In this document: positions 34,625-50,023 of the stretch, piece by piece
How positions within the stretch are numbered: position 1 is the first letter of the stretch
Layout of the letters: every line of letters starts with the position of its first letter
Origin: Linnemannia elongata
Lineage: Eukaryota; Mortierellomycota; Mortierellomycetes; Mortierellales; Mortierellaceae
Direction of reading: 5' to 3'
Assembly (NCBI GenBank): GCA_036320915.1
Contig: JAXBDG010000014.1
Span: forward strand, 1,116,001-1,180,000
Length of the DNA stretch: 64,000 nucleotides
Program-made: the position numbers and the translations under genes
The notes under the pieces: generated by a model
The model's database searches: none
What the model was told of the DNA's origin: nothing
The model's input: the letters and a program-made list of their open reading frames with translations, nothing else

Positions 34625-37394
34625 ATGCTCAAGGCTGCAGTAGCCTCGATCTACAGGTGTCTTGTTGCCTCTGTTGATCTCCCCTTCCTTTACTCCTTCG
34701 TTCTTTACCACCTTCTCTCCTATTGCTTTTATCCTCCTCTCACCTCTTCTCCTTCTTCTTCATCTTTGTCTTTGGCTTCCTCGGCTTCCTGGCCCGACTG
34801 TTCTTCGTTTCTCCTCGTTCACGTTTTACCTACTCTCGTCGCTGCCTTCCTCTTCGTCGTCGTCTCCTCCTACTATTCTTCGCCACACAACATGCTCACC
34901 CTCGCTGCAAGTCGATGGGCTCGCAAGCCAACAACAACAACTGCTGCTCCTACTGCTCGTGCTACTATAGTTTCTACTGCAGGCGTCACCAAACGGTCCA
35001 TAACAACCAGTAACACTGCAGCTCTCCCTCTCCCTCCTCCTTCCGCGACAACTGTGGCTGTGGTCGAGTCTGGGGCGAAGCAACTTTCTCCCACCGCAAC
35101 CCCTGTTACAACTGTTGCTCCTTCAGTCTCAAACACTCCTGTCACACCCACAGCATCCCTGACCAAGTCAACATCAGTCGCTTCTTCTTCTGTCTCACAT
35201 CGCCATCAACCAACTGTGTCTAACTCCCCTTCGCGACCTCTATTTCCCCCTTCTCTTGCTCTTCTCCAGTCCTCCTCACCATTTTCTCATACAAGAGCTT
35301 ATCCATCAGCTCCTTTGATCAGTAAGATCAACGTCCAAGCACACTCAACCTCTCAACCCGAAGACAACAGCCACAGCCCAAAGCTACCTTCATCACCCAT
35401 CCTCCTTGTGGGAACCAATTCAACCACTTCCCCCTCTACCTCAGCGGCAGCCTCTTGTCTTCCCGCTCCTCTTCGAACCCTCTCACCCTCCGCTGTACCA
35501 TTCTTCCCTGCATCGGATCCTGCAAAAAAAATTCGACCAACACCCGCGAAGCCTAAAATAACTACGGCCGACCTCTCTCTCCTCACCACCTGGAGCGACG
35601 TCGAAACCAACAGCGTCGCAGCCTTTTTTGGAGACACTGACGACAACTCATTCAGTTCCTCGCCAGAGTTCACTTCGACAGACCGAGCTCCGATTGCTGC
35701 AAGTCCAATTATCGTGGAGCTTGCAGCATCAGCCCCAGAGGTCTCAACAGAAGCAGCGGAAGCAGCACTTACGACAGACGCAGCCGAAGCAACACTTCCA
35801 GCAGAATCAACCGAAGCAAGACCTCTAACTGAAGTAGCTAAAGCAGAACCAGAGACTGTCACCGTTCATTCGCCTGCTACAATCGCGTTCATCTCTGCCG
35901 CAAACGCCGCCTCGATCCGAGTTTCAGCCCCACCCGCTTCGGTTGTCAAACCCAAGGAATACCCAAAGCCACCCCAAGACCTGAAAGTGGCCAGTCCTCC
36001 TCCGTCTTCCGCACAAGAGCAGGAACAAGTACAGCAGCAGACGCCTTCACCACCGCAGTCTCCTCCTCCTACGGTCGCCGAACCAGAGTTAGCCATACCT
36101 ACTGCCGAAAAAGAGTACAGTCCTACAATGGCAAACCCAAAGAACAAGGGACCAGCTGTCAACCCCTACGCGGCCTTTGTCGCCGCGTGCGATCCTGATG
36201 GTACCATGCCCGATGGTCGAGTCTATGTTGGCACCAAAAGTCATCACCTCGACAGGCCAGCTCCACCCCGTCCCACTGCGCAATCAGCCAAGCACACCTT
36301 TTCGTTCCCTCAGTCGCAGGGACGACCTCAGGGGGCTTCTGGACCTCCCCAGTTCCAGTCCCAGAGCCGACCTCAGGCTCAAACTCAAGCACAGGCCCAA
36401 AACAGGCCTGCCCAATCACAAGGAGCTTATCGTGCTCCGCCCAACATGCCTTCTGCACGGAAACCTAATGCTCCACTGTAAGTGTAATTTTCCACTGGTA
36501 TCATTTCTAGCGTACTAATGCACTAGATCATGCGGGTACAGTGTTGCTGAGGTATGTCGGCTAACAACCAGCGCCATTTTACCTCTTCAAAATAGGAACA
36601 ACTATAGAGGCAACCAACCGCCTCAACCCCAATCTGGGGCCCCACAACAAATGCGTACGTTGGCCGACTCCCGTTGGTCTGGCAGGGCCCTGGCAACTGC
36701 CGCGGCCTTGCCCGACGGCTTCTTCAGTACTGCCAAAGCAGGAGTCACATCACCTACCCCGGCTCCTCAAGCCAGGCCACAGTCGACCAACCCTGCTCCA
36801 TCTTCTCAGCAGCAGAAGCGTCAACTCGCGTCCAATTCTGATCAGGGACACAACAACACACAGAGGGCCTTTTCTTCCATGAGCATTTCGAACCAAGAAA
36901 AGCCCAAGACTGCGAACTCTCCTCGCAATAGCCAGGCGCCTGGCCCGCAGCAGAACACATATCAACAACAACAGCCACAACAGCCACAACAGCAGCAGCA
37001 ACGTTCACAAGGCGCACAAGCCAACGGACGCTCTGGCCCTCATATGACGCCCTCCTACCAAGGTCCATCGAGCCGGTCTACTCGTGAAGACGATTTCAGC
37101 GATGACGACCGGTCGTCGTCATCGGTCCCTAGCCGAACAGCCCGGCCAAGAATGTCGATAACCCAGGAGGAGATTCCTGGAAACCCTCGGTTCTTCCAGT
37201 ATAACGTAGGAGACGGCTGCCACATGGTGGTGGCTATGTACATGGAAAAAGACGCCTCGACGGCTCTGGCCCGATTCCCTCAGCTGGCTCGAGTCCGGAA
37301 TGACTCGAGCTCCAGCGTCAAGTCTGTAGATGAGGTGACGCAGATCTTTAGGAGCGCGGTGATCGAGGAGAAGGAGAGCCTCAAGGACAAGTGA
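34625..37394 (+). CDS. Low-complexity Ser/Thr/Ala/Pro- and Gln-rich protein, family unknown
   Basis: Exons are 34625-36477 and 36596-37394, joined with CT|G giving Leu. From the first ATG the product is 883 aa; from the ATG at 34892 it is 794 aa. The second start seems more likely because everything before it is pyrimidine-rich leader sequence and translates to an odd Leu/Ser/Phe-rich stretch, while MLTLAASRWARKP begins a coherent protein. Residues up to ~600 are disordered. The better-conserved-looking parts are MANPKNKGPAVNPYAAFVAA, TLADSRWSGRALATAAALPD and the C-terminus SITQEEIPGNPRFFQYNVGD followed by GCHMVVAMYM. No catalytic motif or membrane helix is convincing, and I assign no function. 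Confidence 0.65.
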
Positions 37395-37643
37395 GAGGTG
37401 CCTTATTGGCACTTCTCTTGCACCTCTCCTCCGCTCCTCCTTCGAACGAGCTGTCGTTTGAAGAGGAGGAAGCATCATTTTTTAGCGAATGTTTGCTGTA
37501 AATCTCCCCACAGCAATGTTTACGTAGCTACTTCATGGCTTCTTTTGCATTTCCTCAACACCAACCTTCCCCAAAAACAGAAAAATAAACAAAGAAAAAA
37601 TAGCAAACGAGAAGGTTCTTGGTGACAGCTGTGAGATTATGGC

Positions 37644-40700
<3,057 letters not shown>

Positions 40701-40988
40701 TTATCCCTGTCTCTGCTTATGCTTTTGGTTCTTGCTGCAAATAATAAAGACACGGCCACGACGCTTAACCGACGAACAGCCTTCGCAGATCTTCTTGACC
40801 GAAGCCCGGACCTTCATTCCACGAGCTGCTCCAAAAGCCGTCGAAGCCTCCATGTTGGTCACGGCAGCGTTGTTTTGCTGCTGGTAGCGGGCGATGGTGG
40901 TGATGGCGGTTGCGGGGGCGGGGCGCGAGATGACCGAAGTCAGACGGGGGGTCATTGACCGAGCGAGGTTGGCAAGGACAGACGACAT
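40701..40988 (-). CDS. RTC6: Mitochondrial large-subunit ribosomal protein bL36m
   Basis: A single exon of 95 aa. The last 38 residues are a full bL36: [20 protein letters not shown] followed by [18 protein letters not shown], with zinc ligands Cys68, Cys71, Cys84 and His90. The first ~57 residues are Ser/Arg/Ala-rich without acids up to residue ~46, a typical mitochondrial targeting sequence. Bacterial bL36 lacks this extension, and no cytosolic ribosome has bL36, so a mitoribosomal role is clear. Yeast names this gene RTC6. Confidence 0.95.
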   Translation of the reverse strand: MSSVLANLARSMTPRLTSVISRPAPATAITTIARYQQQNNAAVTNMEASTAFGAARGMKVRASVKKICEGCSSVKRRGRVFIICSKNQKHKQRQG

Positions 40989-41177
40989 GGTTTGCTGTAG
41001 TATGATTGCTAGTGAAAGAAGGGGATAGATTGACCGGGAAGCGACGGACTAAAAAACTGATCGCACACAAGAGGTACAAAAAAGGGTAAGGAAGTGGGAC
41101 GCAAAAAGTACGATGTAGATTTGTTCGGAGACGATACCTAAGAAAATTTACGCTTTTTCTACTTTTCTACTGGCAGA

Positions 41178-44100
41178 TTAAGGACCCATGGTAACTTCCA
41201 AGGTATGGAGCTCGTCTACTTCCTCTGGGGCGCCACTTGCTGCTCCCAAGACACCAGCTCGGTCAGCAGTGGTAGCGGTAGCGATTGTCGAAGAGCTACT
41301 CAAAGGATGAGATTGTGGTGCAGAACTGGTATTCGAAATGGATCCTCCTGCTGGTGCTGCTTCCGTCGTGGCAACACTGCCGTGGGCCGCACTCTGTCCT
41401 CCACTCGAGGCTTCACTCATCCGCGAACTCCGGTCTCCAGGAAACAACGCCTGTGAATTATGTGATGCATTCATACCAGTTGGCACAGGTGGGTATGAAA
41501 CCCCGCTGCCAGATTGACTTGTACCGGCCTGCGAGAAGCGCTGTTGTTGTTGTTGTTGTTGTTCCTGGTAGTTGGGGAACAAGAGTGCCGGAGGTGGAGG
41601 CTGCATAATAGGTCCAGAGTACATGTTGGGCGGTGGACGGGGGCGAGGTCCACCAGCACCAGGGGGTCCTTGCTGTTGTGGATAGTTCATTTGGTAAGGG
41701 TTGCCACCCTGGGCTCCCTGGGGAGGTGGGCCAGGTCGCATGGGCCGCATGTGCATAGGTCGAGGAGAAGAAGCAGGTCTGAATCCTGGGCCAGGACCTC
41801 CATGAACAGAGTGGCGAGCCTCCAATCCAACTGCTCCGTTTCCACCACCATTTCCTCCTGGGGGTCGAATGCCTGAACCGTTTACGGGCATGTACGAGAT
41901 GTGTCTCTGGAGTGGAGACGTTGGTTGCATAGGTCCCAATTCGAACGACTGGCCATCAGGTCCCATTGAGGCTCTGGGTCCTTGTCCTAAACCAGGCTGT
42001 TGCTGAGGGCGAGCCATCATATGTGGTGGAGGCGGACGTGGTCTTGGAGGTCTTGCGCCACCAGCCATGCCCATGGACTGTCTATGTTGAAGGTGCTGCT
42101 GACCCTGTTGTTGTTGTTGTTGGGGCACCAAGGTGATGTTGGGTGTCGATGACGGCATGGCGTGAAGGGTAAACTGCCGTGGTGGTCCTCCGGTCGTTGG
42201 AGTTCCAGCTCTCAACGATCCCGAACTTCCAGTCAACGTCGATCCCAAACTTGGAGTCGAGACAGCAGCCGCAGCAGCAGCCGATATCCTCCCACCATTA
42301 CCGCCAGGACCAGAAGACGGGCCTGCACCGCCAATTTGTTGACTCGAAAGCTGAATCTGACTCTGGTTCTTGGAACGAGGTCCAGTCAAATTGAGTGTCG
42401 ACCCTCTTGTTATAGACGCTTGGTGGAGATCCATAGTGCTCGAAGCCGGTGGTGGCAAATCATTGATCCCACGATCGGCTGAATGACGCTTTTGGATTCT
42501 GTAGCCCATAGCCTTGAGTCGCTCCTTCTCCCATTCCTCCCACTTGCGCATGATGATCGATCCTGACTCGAAGACTCCCTCTGCATCACCATGATCTTGT
42601 CCTGATTTCCGCTTCTGGTTCGCTACTTTTCTGGTCTCACCCCAACTGAAATCGTCGAAGTGCCAGAAAGAATACAATGGCAGAATAAAGTTCCAAATCG
42701 GTAACGAAAACAAGTACACTATAAGCGAGGATGATACGAAATCGTATGTTAGAGCTTTCTGGATCATAATCGAAAGAACTTTCAGCGAAATGAGCTTAAA
42801 ATAAGGGGTGCTTACGGAACATCCAAAGGACGTAGATCCATTTGGGACTCGTCAGAACGATGAGAACAGCAGGGAGACCAATGATGACGACAATGAGAAT
42901 CAAAGGAAGAATAGCTAGTGTTTGTGTGACGATGGCATAGGTGATCATCCCGACCGTGAACACTAAAGAGAACGAACAAGTACACATGATGGTTAGCTGT
43001 CATTTTTCGCCACCAATTTAGATCCTCATTAGCTTAAAAACAAACCAGGCGAAATTTACAGATGGCGGCAGGAAGGACAACGGTGCCTATGAGCTCGAGA
43101 AGGACGACAAACTGCATACTGAGGAACGCAATTCCGCAGAGATCGGTGACCAGGACCAGCTCCAAAAGGTTGTGGATTGTCGAATTGATCCAGCGACGAC
43201 GCTGACTTAACAGCACGCTGAACGTATCCGGCACCACAGTCTTGCACTGAGCCTGGGGGACAAACACCATTTGGCGCTTTGGATAAGTCCTCAACATCAG
43301 AGTCGTCAGATACCGATCCTCTCCGAGCAACAGCAAGTTCTTCTGGTGCAGCGTCGATACAACGTTCTGATTGTATTCCTCAATGATCTCCGGGTTGGCA
43401 AGAATGGGGACCCATGAGTCGTACTTGGGCGCCTTGATTCTGTACATACAAAAGCATCCAGGAAGACATGTAACTCCTCCAAAGACACTCTCAAAGGCCT
43501 TGCCGAGGTGGTGAGAGATATAGTACTCAAAGACCTGAATCGCTGTCACCCATGAGGCCGTCTTGTTCGCAATCTTGGTCTCGCCGCAGAGTCCCATGAT
43601 GGTAGTGTCGTTCTGCATCGCCGTGACCATGTAGCTGAGTGAGTCTCCCTTGACCATCGTGTCTGCATCCACCATTAGACAGAGCTCGAACCGATCTGGC
43701 CAGATGTTCATCAAAAGGTGGATCTTGTGGAATAGCTCAAAGTCCAGCTCCGTGAATCGGTCGGCAAAGAGAACGCGCTGGAAGAACGACATCAGGATCA
43801 GCTGCGAATCACGCTTTCCTCGGTTGCCAGGTTTTGTTGCATCCTTCTCGAGTGGATTTCCGCACTTGACAATTACCACCGTTGGAACACGTCGCTTCTT
43901 GTAGACATAGTGGCCGGCGTACTAGTATCAAAGAAAGTAAAGCCATGTTCATGTCAGTATGCCGCGGATGTGTCACAGGACATCTTCGATAGATGCGACG
44001 AAACTTACGACTTTGGCCATGTTGTGTTGCTTCTCGCCGTCTGCAATGGCAAGGTAACTTGCAGCCTTGGGATTCTCGTTTCCCGGGAGGAGGTCTAACA

Positions 44101-47100
44101 TGTTGACAACAATATCGGGCGTCGTTTGCTTGTTCCCGTGTCCACGAACGATACCGTCGCAGATGACCACAATCAGTTTGTGCTTGACAGAATAACTAGT
44201 GTTTGCCAAACTGTTCAACGTGGTCCGGATCGAGTTCTCTCCTTCCGAGTAGCAAGTCACCAGCATGGTGGTGTAAAGGTTCTTTCTGCCAATAGCCTTT
44301 TTCCCGCCTCGAGCAAGATCCTGTCCTCCGTTGCCAGTCCCATCGTCCTTGTCCTTTTCGTCGCTTTTCTTGCCAGTGCTCTTGACGGCTCGCCGGGGTT
44401 TCTCTGTTAATCGGTAGCTGAGGAACCAACTGAAAGTAAGGGCCATCAAGAATTTGATGCCGACCACCATGCAGACACAAATCAAAGTCGTCAGCATGAT
44501 GACTTGAGCCGCGACACAGCCCATGGTCTTGTTTTCCAGCACTCCCACTTGACTAATAGCCTGGATGCACGCAACAGCTTTTTTGCGGTCGTCGGTCCTC
44601 TGTAATGGCAAGGTCGCGTCTCCAAGACGGTTCCTGTAAAGTACATCACCGACATCCTTACCCAAAGGATCATTGAGTGCCAGAATATTCGACACATTAA
44701 AGACTAACGTGAAATTGACGAAATACGCGTTAGCATTCATTTCCTCGTGTGTAATATCGACACAGATAACCAGTTCATTGCAATCGAACTGTATCAGAGC
44801 CTGTAGCTTACTGCTTCCATCGTAAATGACCAGGTTAGCCACCTCTCGTCGTTTGTCTGTCAGGTCGCCCCACAGAAAAGACAGTTTTCCACGCGGGCGT
44901 GGTCCAGTGTTGGTCAAAGTAGCCAAAGAGACGCAAGGTTTAGCGACAAGGTTGCCGTTATTCCACGGGCTAGCAACAGAACATTGGGTGCTCGTCAAAT
45001 TGAGGCCATATCCCCTACAGGGCTCCGACGTGTCGTAGAACAGAGCTGAGATATCCCTGGCTTTGAAATCCACAGGCATGACAATGTTCCTGCCGCCTCC
45101 AAGGAGAAAGCTCTGCATCGCAGTGAATGAGTAGGCCGCTCCTCTGACGAAGACGTAGTCGGAATGGATCGCTAACGGGATATGAATAAAAGATGCGGGT
45201 CTGTTCAGTCGGGATCTCACTTCTTTTCCTTGTTTGAGGACAGATATGCATGGCTGAGAAAAAGACCACAGTCGGGAGGATATCTGGCAGGGCTGGTGCT
45301 TCTCTTGAACCCCAATTGTATCTTATGCATGATACCTGGTAGACAAGTAAGTACATGCACCGTTAGGCGTTTCCTCTCCTTTTATAACCCTATGCCATTT
45401 AATCCTTCTTGCTCTCTCACTCTTTATCTCGCTGGTTCTCTGACCGGAAAAGATTGAGCGAGTGGTCACAATCTATTTTGGATGTGAGCCCACGCTATGT
45501 TCAATGTATATTCTTCGTTATCCTCCCACTCCCAGCCAACCGTCCTTCTCTTGCTCTTCCCAACCCTGACGACGGGTCTGCGCGCAATAACCCCGCTCCT
45601 TCCGTTACTCCCTCTAGTGCCTGCGGGCCGCTCGTAGAAGAAAGAAAAAAAATCAACCCGGACATCAACGATCTGCAAGGCGTCCCTCTTAACAGCACGA
45701 TTCGTGATCCCTAAAGACGCTCTTCACACTTGCTGCTTTGTCGGCGGTTTTTGATGTTACAAACCAGAAAAAGGACATCACAAGCCAAACCATCTATAAA
45801 AAGGTGGGTGGTCCTTTGTGCAACCAGCACTAGCATTATATCTTCCCCTTCTTAGTGCTCATTAATCCTGTATTTTCGCATTCTAGACACTTTCTTTCTA
45901 CATGCTTTGTTTATGATGCGATTCTTATTCGCTGCTTTTGTTGTTGTTATTGTTATCGTTGCAAGCGTTGTTCCTGTTACCAGCAATTGTCGACAGTCGA
46001 CACCGTCATGATGACAGTGCCTCAACCTCGGTGTATTTCTTCCCAACCAAGCACCTTTTAGCAATCCACTCGGTTCTTTTTTTTTATTTCTTAACTGTGG
46101 GGATTTTTTGATTGATTTTTATATAGCACTTTTTTTATCTTTTCACAGTCGCCTCTCGTTGTCCTCTCCCCTGACCATTGACCGATCATCTACCCCTATT
46201 AACCTATCACCTTCATTTCCCATCACACCCTGTCCCTTCCCTCCTGAATAAACGCCATTCTGTTTTTGAAGAGAGAGGACTCAAAAATAGAGATCGACTC
46301 CCGACTCGTCCTGGCGCCACGAGTGTCTCAGTCCGCCACCAACACACGAACGCCCAAAACAAAAACACACACAAAAAAAAACAAGGCTCCCTCACATCTT
46401 CGCACAAGACCGACACCTCTATCCCTCGACCGGGGGCACCCATGCACACACGATATCCCGCTCCATATTTCTGTACTCTTCAATGCGCAGAAAATAAAAA
46501 CAAAAAAAAAAGAGAGGCTATTCTTACCAATTTGAGGTAAATCCCCGTTCTGAGATGGGTACGTGTACTCGAACGTTGAAGACTCCTTGGGGCACATCGT
46601 GGGTTCCAATCCAAATATTACGAACGCGAGGAGGGCGCAGATCAACGCAATGATCAGACAGAGCGTTACCTTCTCGCGCCAGGCCTGTATCACTTGTGCC
46701 CTTGCAAACTTCTTGCCGTTGCAGCAACGGAGAAGACTGGACGGTATACAGCACGTAAAGATCCTCGACACCACCACCCACGCCGTCAATTCAATATCGC
46801 GCTCCACTAGCTTCTTCTTGGCCCTCGCAATAGTCGACGGACGCCGTTGGACCGGTGGGGGTTGGTTTCCGCTGTTGGCGTTCCGTGAGCTGACGACGCG
46901 GCGAAGGGTCGATTGGCGTCGAGGACGTGGACGCATCTGGGGCTGGTTTTCCTGTTGAAGTCGAAGTCGCTTCTGGTGCTGCTCCTGTGCTGCAGCGGCT
47001 GCAGCAGCAGTCAGTGGTGCTCCTGATTGACGTTGTCCTGGCCCTGGTCCTGGACCCGGACCCGATGACGAATAGGACGATGGTGTGTTGTCAGTTGAGG

Positions 47101-47386
47101 TAGACCCCCTCGAGGGGTTGCCCTGAGCCTGACCTTCAATTAGGTTTCCCGTTGACTCGTTAGGGACATGATAATCGACTTCGTACGCCTTTTGAGAGGG
47201 TGTTCGGTTGAGCATTCCTGGTTTGGGTCGATACCGCTCTGGTTTGGTCAGCGAGCGCGACCGGGATAGTTTGGAGGCAGAGGAGGATTGTTGTGATTGA
47301 GGAACGGAGGAAGAGGTGTTGGAGGGTTGGCCATTGCCCCCGGACCGAGCAGGAGAGTTGTTGGATGAGTAGGCGGGAGAAGGCAT
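41178..47386 (-). CDS. Chitin synthase, class IV type (CHS3-like, division 2)
   Basis: A plasma-membrane processive glycosyltransferase (GT2) that polymerises UDP-GlcNAc into chitin. Exons on the minus strand are 46528-47386, 44009-45171, 43060-43921, 42816-42962 and 41178-42718, giving 1523 aa with matching phases. The N-terminal ~200 residues are disordered. Membrane segments then flank a large ectodomain: [20 protein letters not shown] and, after it, [20 protein letters not shown]. The catalytic core has [14 protein letters not shown] at ~758-761, GEDR at ~874-877 and QRRRW at 914-918, followed by a C-terminal helix bundle. There is no myosin motor, which excludes classes V/VII. The ~460-residue Pro/Gln-rich tail is long. 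Intron 1 is 1356 nt, far longer than other introns here, but its phase (G|CG) and the family alignment support the join. Confidence 0.9.
45795..45804 (+). promoter_or_regulatory. TATA box on the plus strand inside chitin synthase intron 1
   Basis: TATAAAAAGG, identical to the box upstream of the gene at 57853. It lies 118 bp upstream of a small signal-peptide ORF on the same strand. Confidence 0.45.
45913..46011 (+). CDS. Tiny signal-peptide ORF nested antisense in chitin synthase intron 1
   Basis: The 32-codon frame begins [20 protein letters not shown] and ends NCRQSTPS before a TGA. The first ~24 residues have the shape of a secretory signal peptide, with small residues (VTS) before a possible cut. 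A TATA box precedes it at a normal fungal distance and an AATAAA follows at 46247-46252. The frame may instead splice onward; several TAG/CAG acceptors follow (46062, 46127, 46148). T-rich DNA can mimic a hydrophobic leader by chance, so this is a candidate only. Confidence 0.25.
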   Translation: MMRFLFAAFVVVIVIVASVVPVTSNCRQSTPS

Positions 47387-49527
47387 CTCTGATTAGGTAT
47401 TACTTGTTGGGTTAAGAGTGGGTATTGTATTGGTACAGAGTGAAAAGAGCAGTGAAAAACGTGTAAGGGTAGTAGGGAAAATGCAGAGGGGAGGAAAATA
47501 AGGGTCACAGCCTGTTACTGCCAAGTTGAGAACGTGGAGGGGAGAGAAAAGGAGGTTGTAGAAGGAGAAGGAGAAGGGGGGAGTGGAGGAAGGAAAGTCA
47601 AAAGAAAGGAAGAGGAGAAGGGGAAGAGGAGAAAGAGAGAGAAGGACAGAGGGCTGCTGTCTGCCTTGCTGCTGATACTTGTTACTGTTGCTGTTGTTTA
47701 GGTGTTGGAACTATTGTTGCTGCTGGTGGTGTTGATTGTTTCTTGCCGAGGGGTATAATTGCCGTGTGTTTAGATGTGGAGGAAGGGTATCGAAGAGGAA
47801 GCGAAGGAAAGGTGGGAAGTAACGAGCGGGAGGGTATGGAAGGAAGGAAGGAAGGAAGGAAGGGAGAGAGAGAGAGAGGAGAGAGATGACGCGCAGACGG
47901 CTGTCTGCTTCTTTTTGTATGAGTGAGTGTTATGTTGATTGTCTCTCTCGCTATTTGGCTGTTGTTTGAATGGGATCTAGAGTGACATGGCGAGGAGTGA
48001 ATGAATGAAGTGAAGAGGGGAGAAAGGAAGAGAGGATGAGCCAAATGGGAAAGTGTGAAGAAGAGTAAAGTGCAAAAAGAAGGTAAAGAGGCTAAAGAGG
48101 GTAAAGAGAAAGAGTAAAGAGGGAGAAAAAAGGTAAAAGTGAGAGCAGCAAAGGGAAGAAAGAAAGAGAGAAGGAAGAACGAATACAGCCCCTGGGCTCG
48201 ACATCAACAAGACGAAGTCGAAGGCGAAGAATAGGCCCAAGACACACAACCAATGCAACGCCCTCGCCAACCTACGACAATAGATGTAAGGAGAGGCTTT
48301 GGCACTCGAAGGAATGATAGAGAGACAAAGGCATACAAGCAACAGCAACAGCATCAAGTACCCATGTTCCATGTTATTTGTTAGCTTCTTGTTGTTGACT
48401 GACTGGCAGTGTTTCTCATTGCCCCTTCGTCGTTGCCTGTGCCTGATTGCCTCCAACGACTCCTTGTTTCTCTTCACGACCCCTATTACTTCAATGATCA
48501 TCTCTAATCTACAGTCTTTCGTTATGTTCATCGCTCGCTCCACTCCACTTGCTCACCGTCGGTATTTTTGGTTGTTGAAGCTAGGGTTACAAGGACACAA
48601 CAGACACACAGAGACGCGTTCTTTGAACCCATCATTCCATCTCCACACTTAAATAAATGCTAACGGGTCGTCCAGGGCCAGGGCCAGCGGGAAACCACTC
48701 ACAACTGGAGATATTCAGTGAACACGACACACTATTTACTCGAACGCCAACAGTCTTCCATTTTGCCAATTGATCTTCATCATCTTCTTGCATGCTACTG
48801 TTGTTCGTCTCTCACTCAATTGATCCTTTTGGGATTGCGGAAAGATCTGGACCATTTCCTCAACAAGAGCAGTAACAAAGCTGAGGACATTCATCAAGAA
48901 AGAAACGGAAAGAGAAAATAAGCCAACTAATGCACGGTCCTGCAGGTCCAAGGTTCTGCTAGGTTACCTTCAACTACTTCTTGATTTCTTTTTCGCCTTT
49001 CAATGAACGACCCTTAGGACCCTTGCCTTCAGTAATCGACTTTCGTTGCATCCTCCTTTTTCCCGCCTATCGTTTCTCCCCCCATACCGCGCCTTACCAC
49101 AATCCTTAATATTCGCTGCTGCAAACACGGGGTACATCCATTTTCACTAGAGATCGGAATCCTGACCAGGAGAAGATCCTTTTCCAAGCAAGAGAGACGG
49201 GAAGGAATGAATTACAGAAATTGTGTCGGTCGACTTCTGCGCAATGACCATCTCCCTTACATCCTTGCCCCACCATAGCGCTTCCACCACCCCTCTTTTT
49301 TCATTGCCCCTGCTTGTTTATGCCCGGTTTTATTTATCGGTACGTTTCGGTGGTATGGGCCTGGGGACCCACACCAAAATAGGGGAGGAAAAAACAAACA
49401 ATGAGAGACACACCCGACGAGCAATTGTGCGTGTGCCCCAGATTGAAATTTCATAAAACAGTGCCTTGCCGATTGCTAATTACACGACCGTGTTTCTTCG
49501 CCCCTCTTACTCTTTGTCTTAATAATC

Positions 49528-49570
<43 letters not shown>

Positions 49571-50023
49571 GGTCTTCGTATACATAAGCTAATATTCATG
49601 TGCAATGTGGATGATCCTTCATCAACATAATCACCATCAGAAAAGAAGGCAAAAAAACTGAGAGCATTGCTCTCGACGTGGTCGTTGTGGTTGATTTTGA
49701 CATAGTTTCTTAAACGTTCACGATAGACTACCTCGCAGACAAGGGGCACATCCCGCTGCTCACAAAAAACGCTTATTTTTTTCGAGGTTGGGTGTTCTGT
49801 TAGTCGGGAACAGGGCAGAAGAAAAAAACAAAGAAACAAGGACAAGATACAAGTAGCAAACGCCGAGTTGGTGACCAAGAATGAACCCATCGAATTGTCT
49901 AGACTGCGAAATAAATACGAGAAAACAAAAAACAAAAAACAAAAACAACCAGGGCACCTGGTGGAACGAGCATCACACACGCCAAAACCCTGTGGATACC
50001 ATATATAACCTATAGAATCGAGA
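47387..50023. other. Long intergenic region upstream of the chitin synthase
   Basis: 2.6 kb without a supported gene. On the minus strand it is pyrimidine-rich for about 1 kb (47450-48200), as in other leaders in this window. A (CT)n run lies at 49531-49566. The ORFs in the CT-rich parts are low-complexity shadows. Confidence 0.45.
49531..49566. repeat. (CT)n microsatellite
   Basis: About 18 uninterrupted CT units. Confidence 0.95.

Noticed and set aside
47977..48543. 188-codon frame with a hydrophobic, signal-like middle
   Set aside because: It lies in the CT-rich upstream region of the chitin synthase. The Leu/Phe/Ser-rich composition follows from the base composition, and no family signal is seen.
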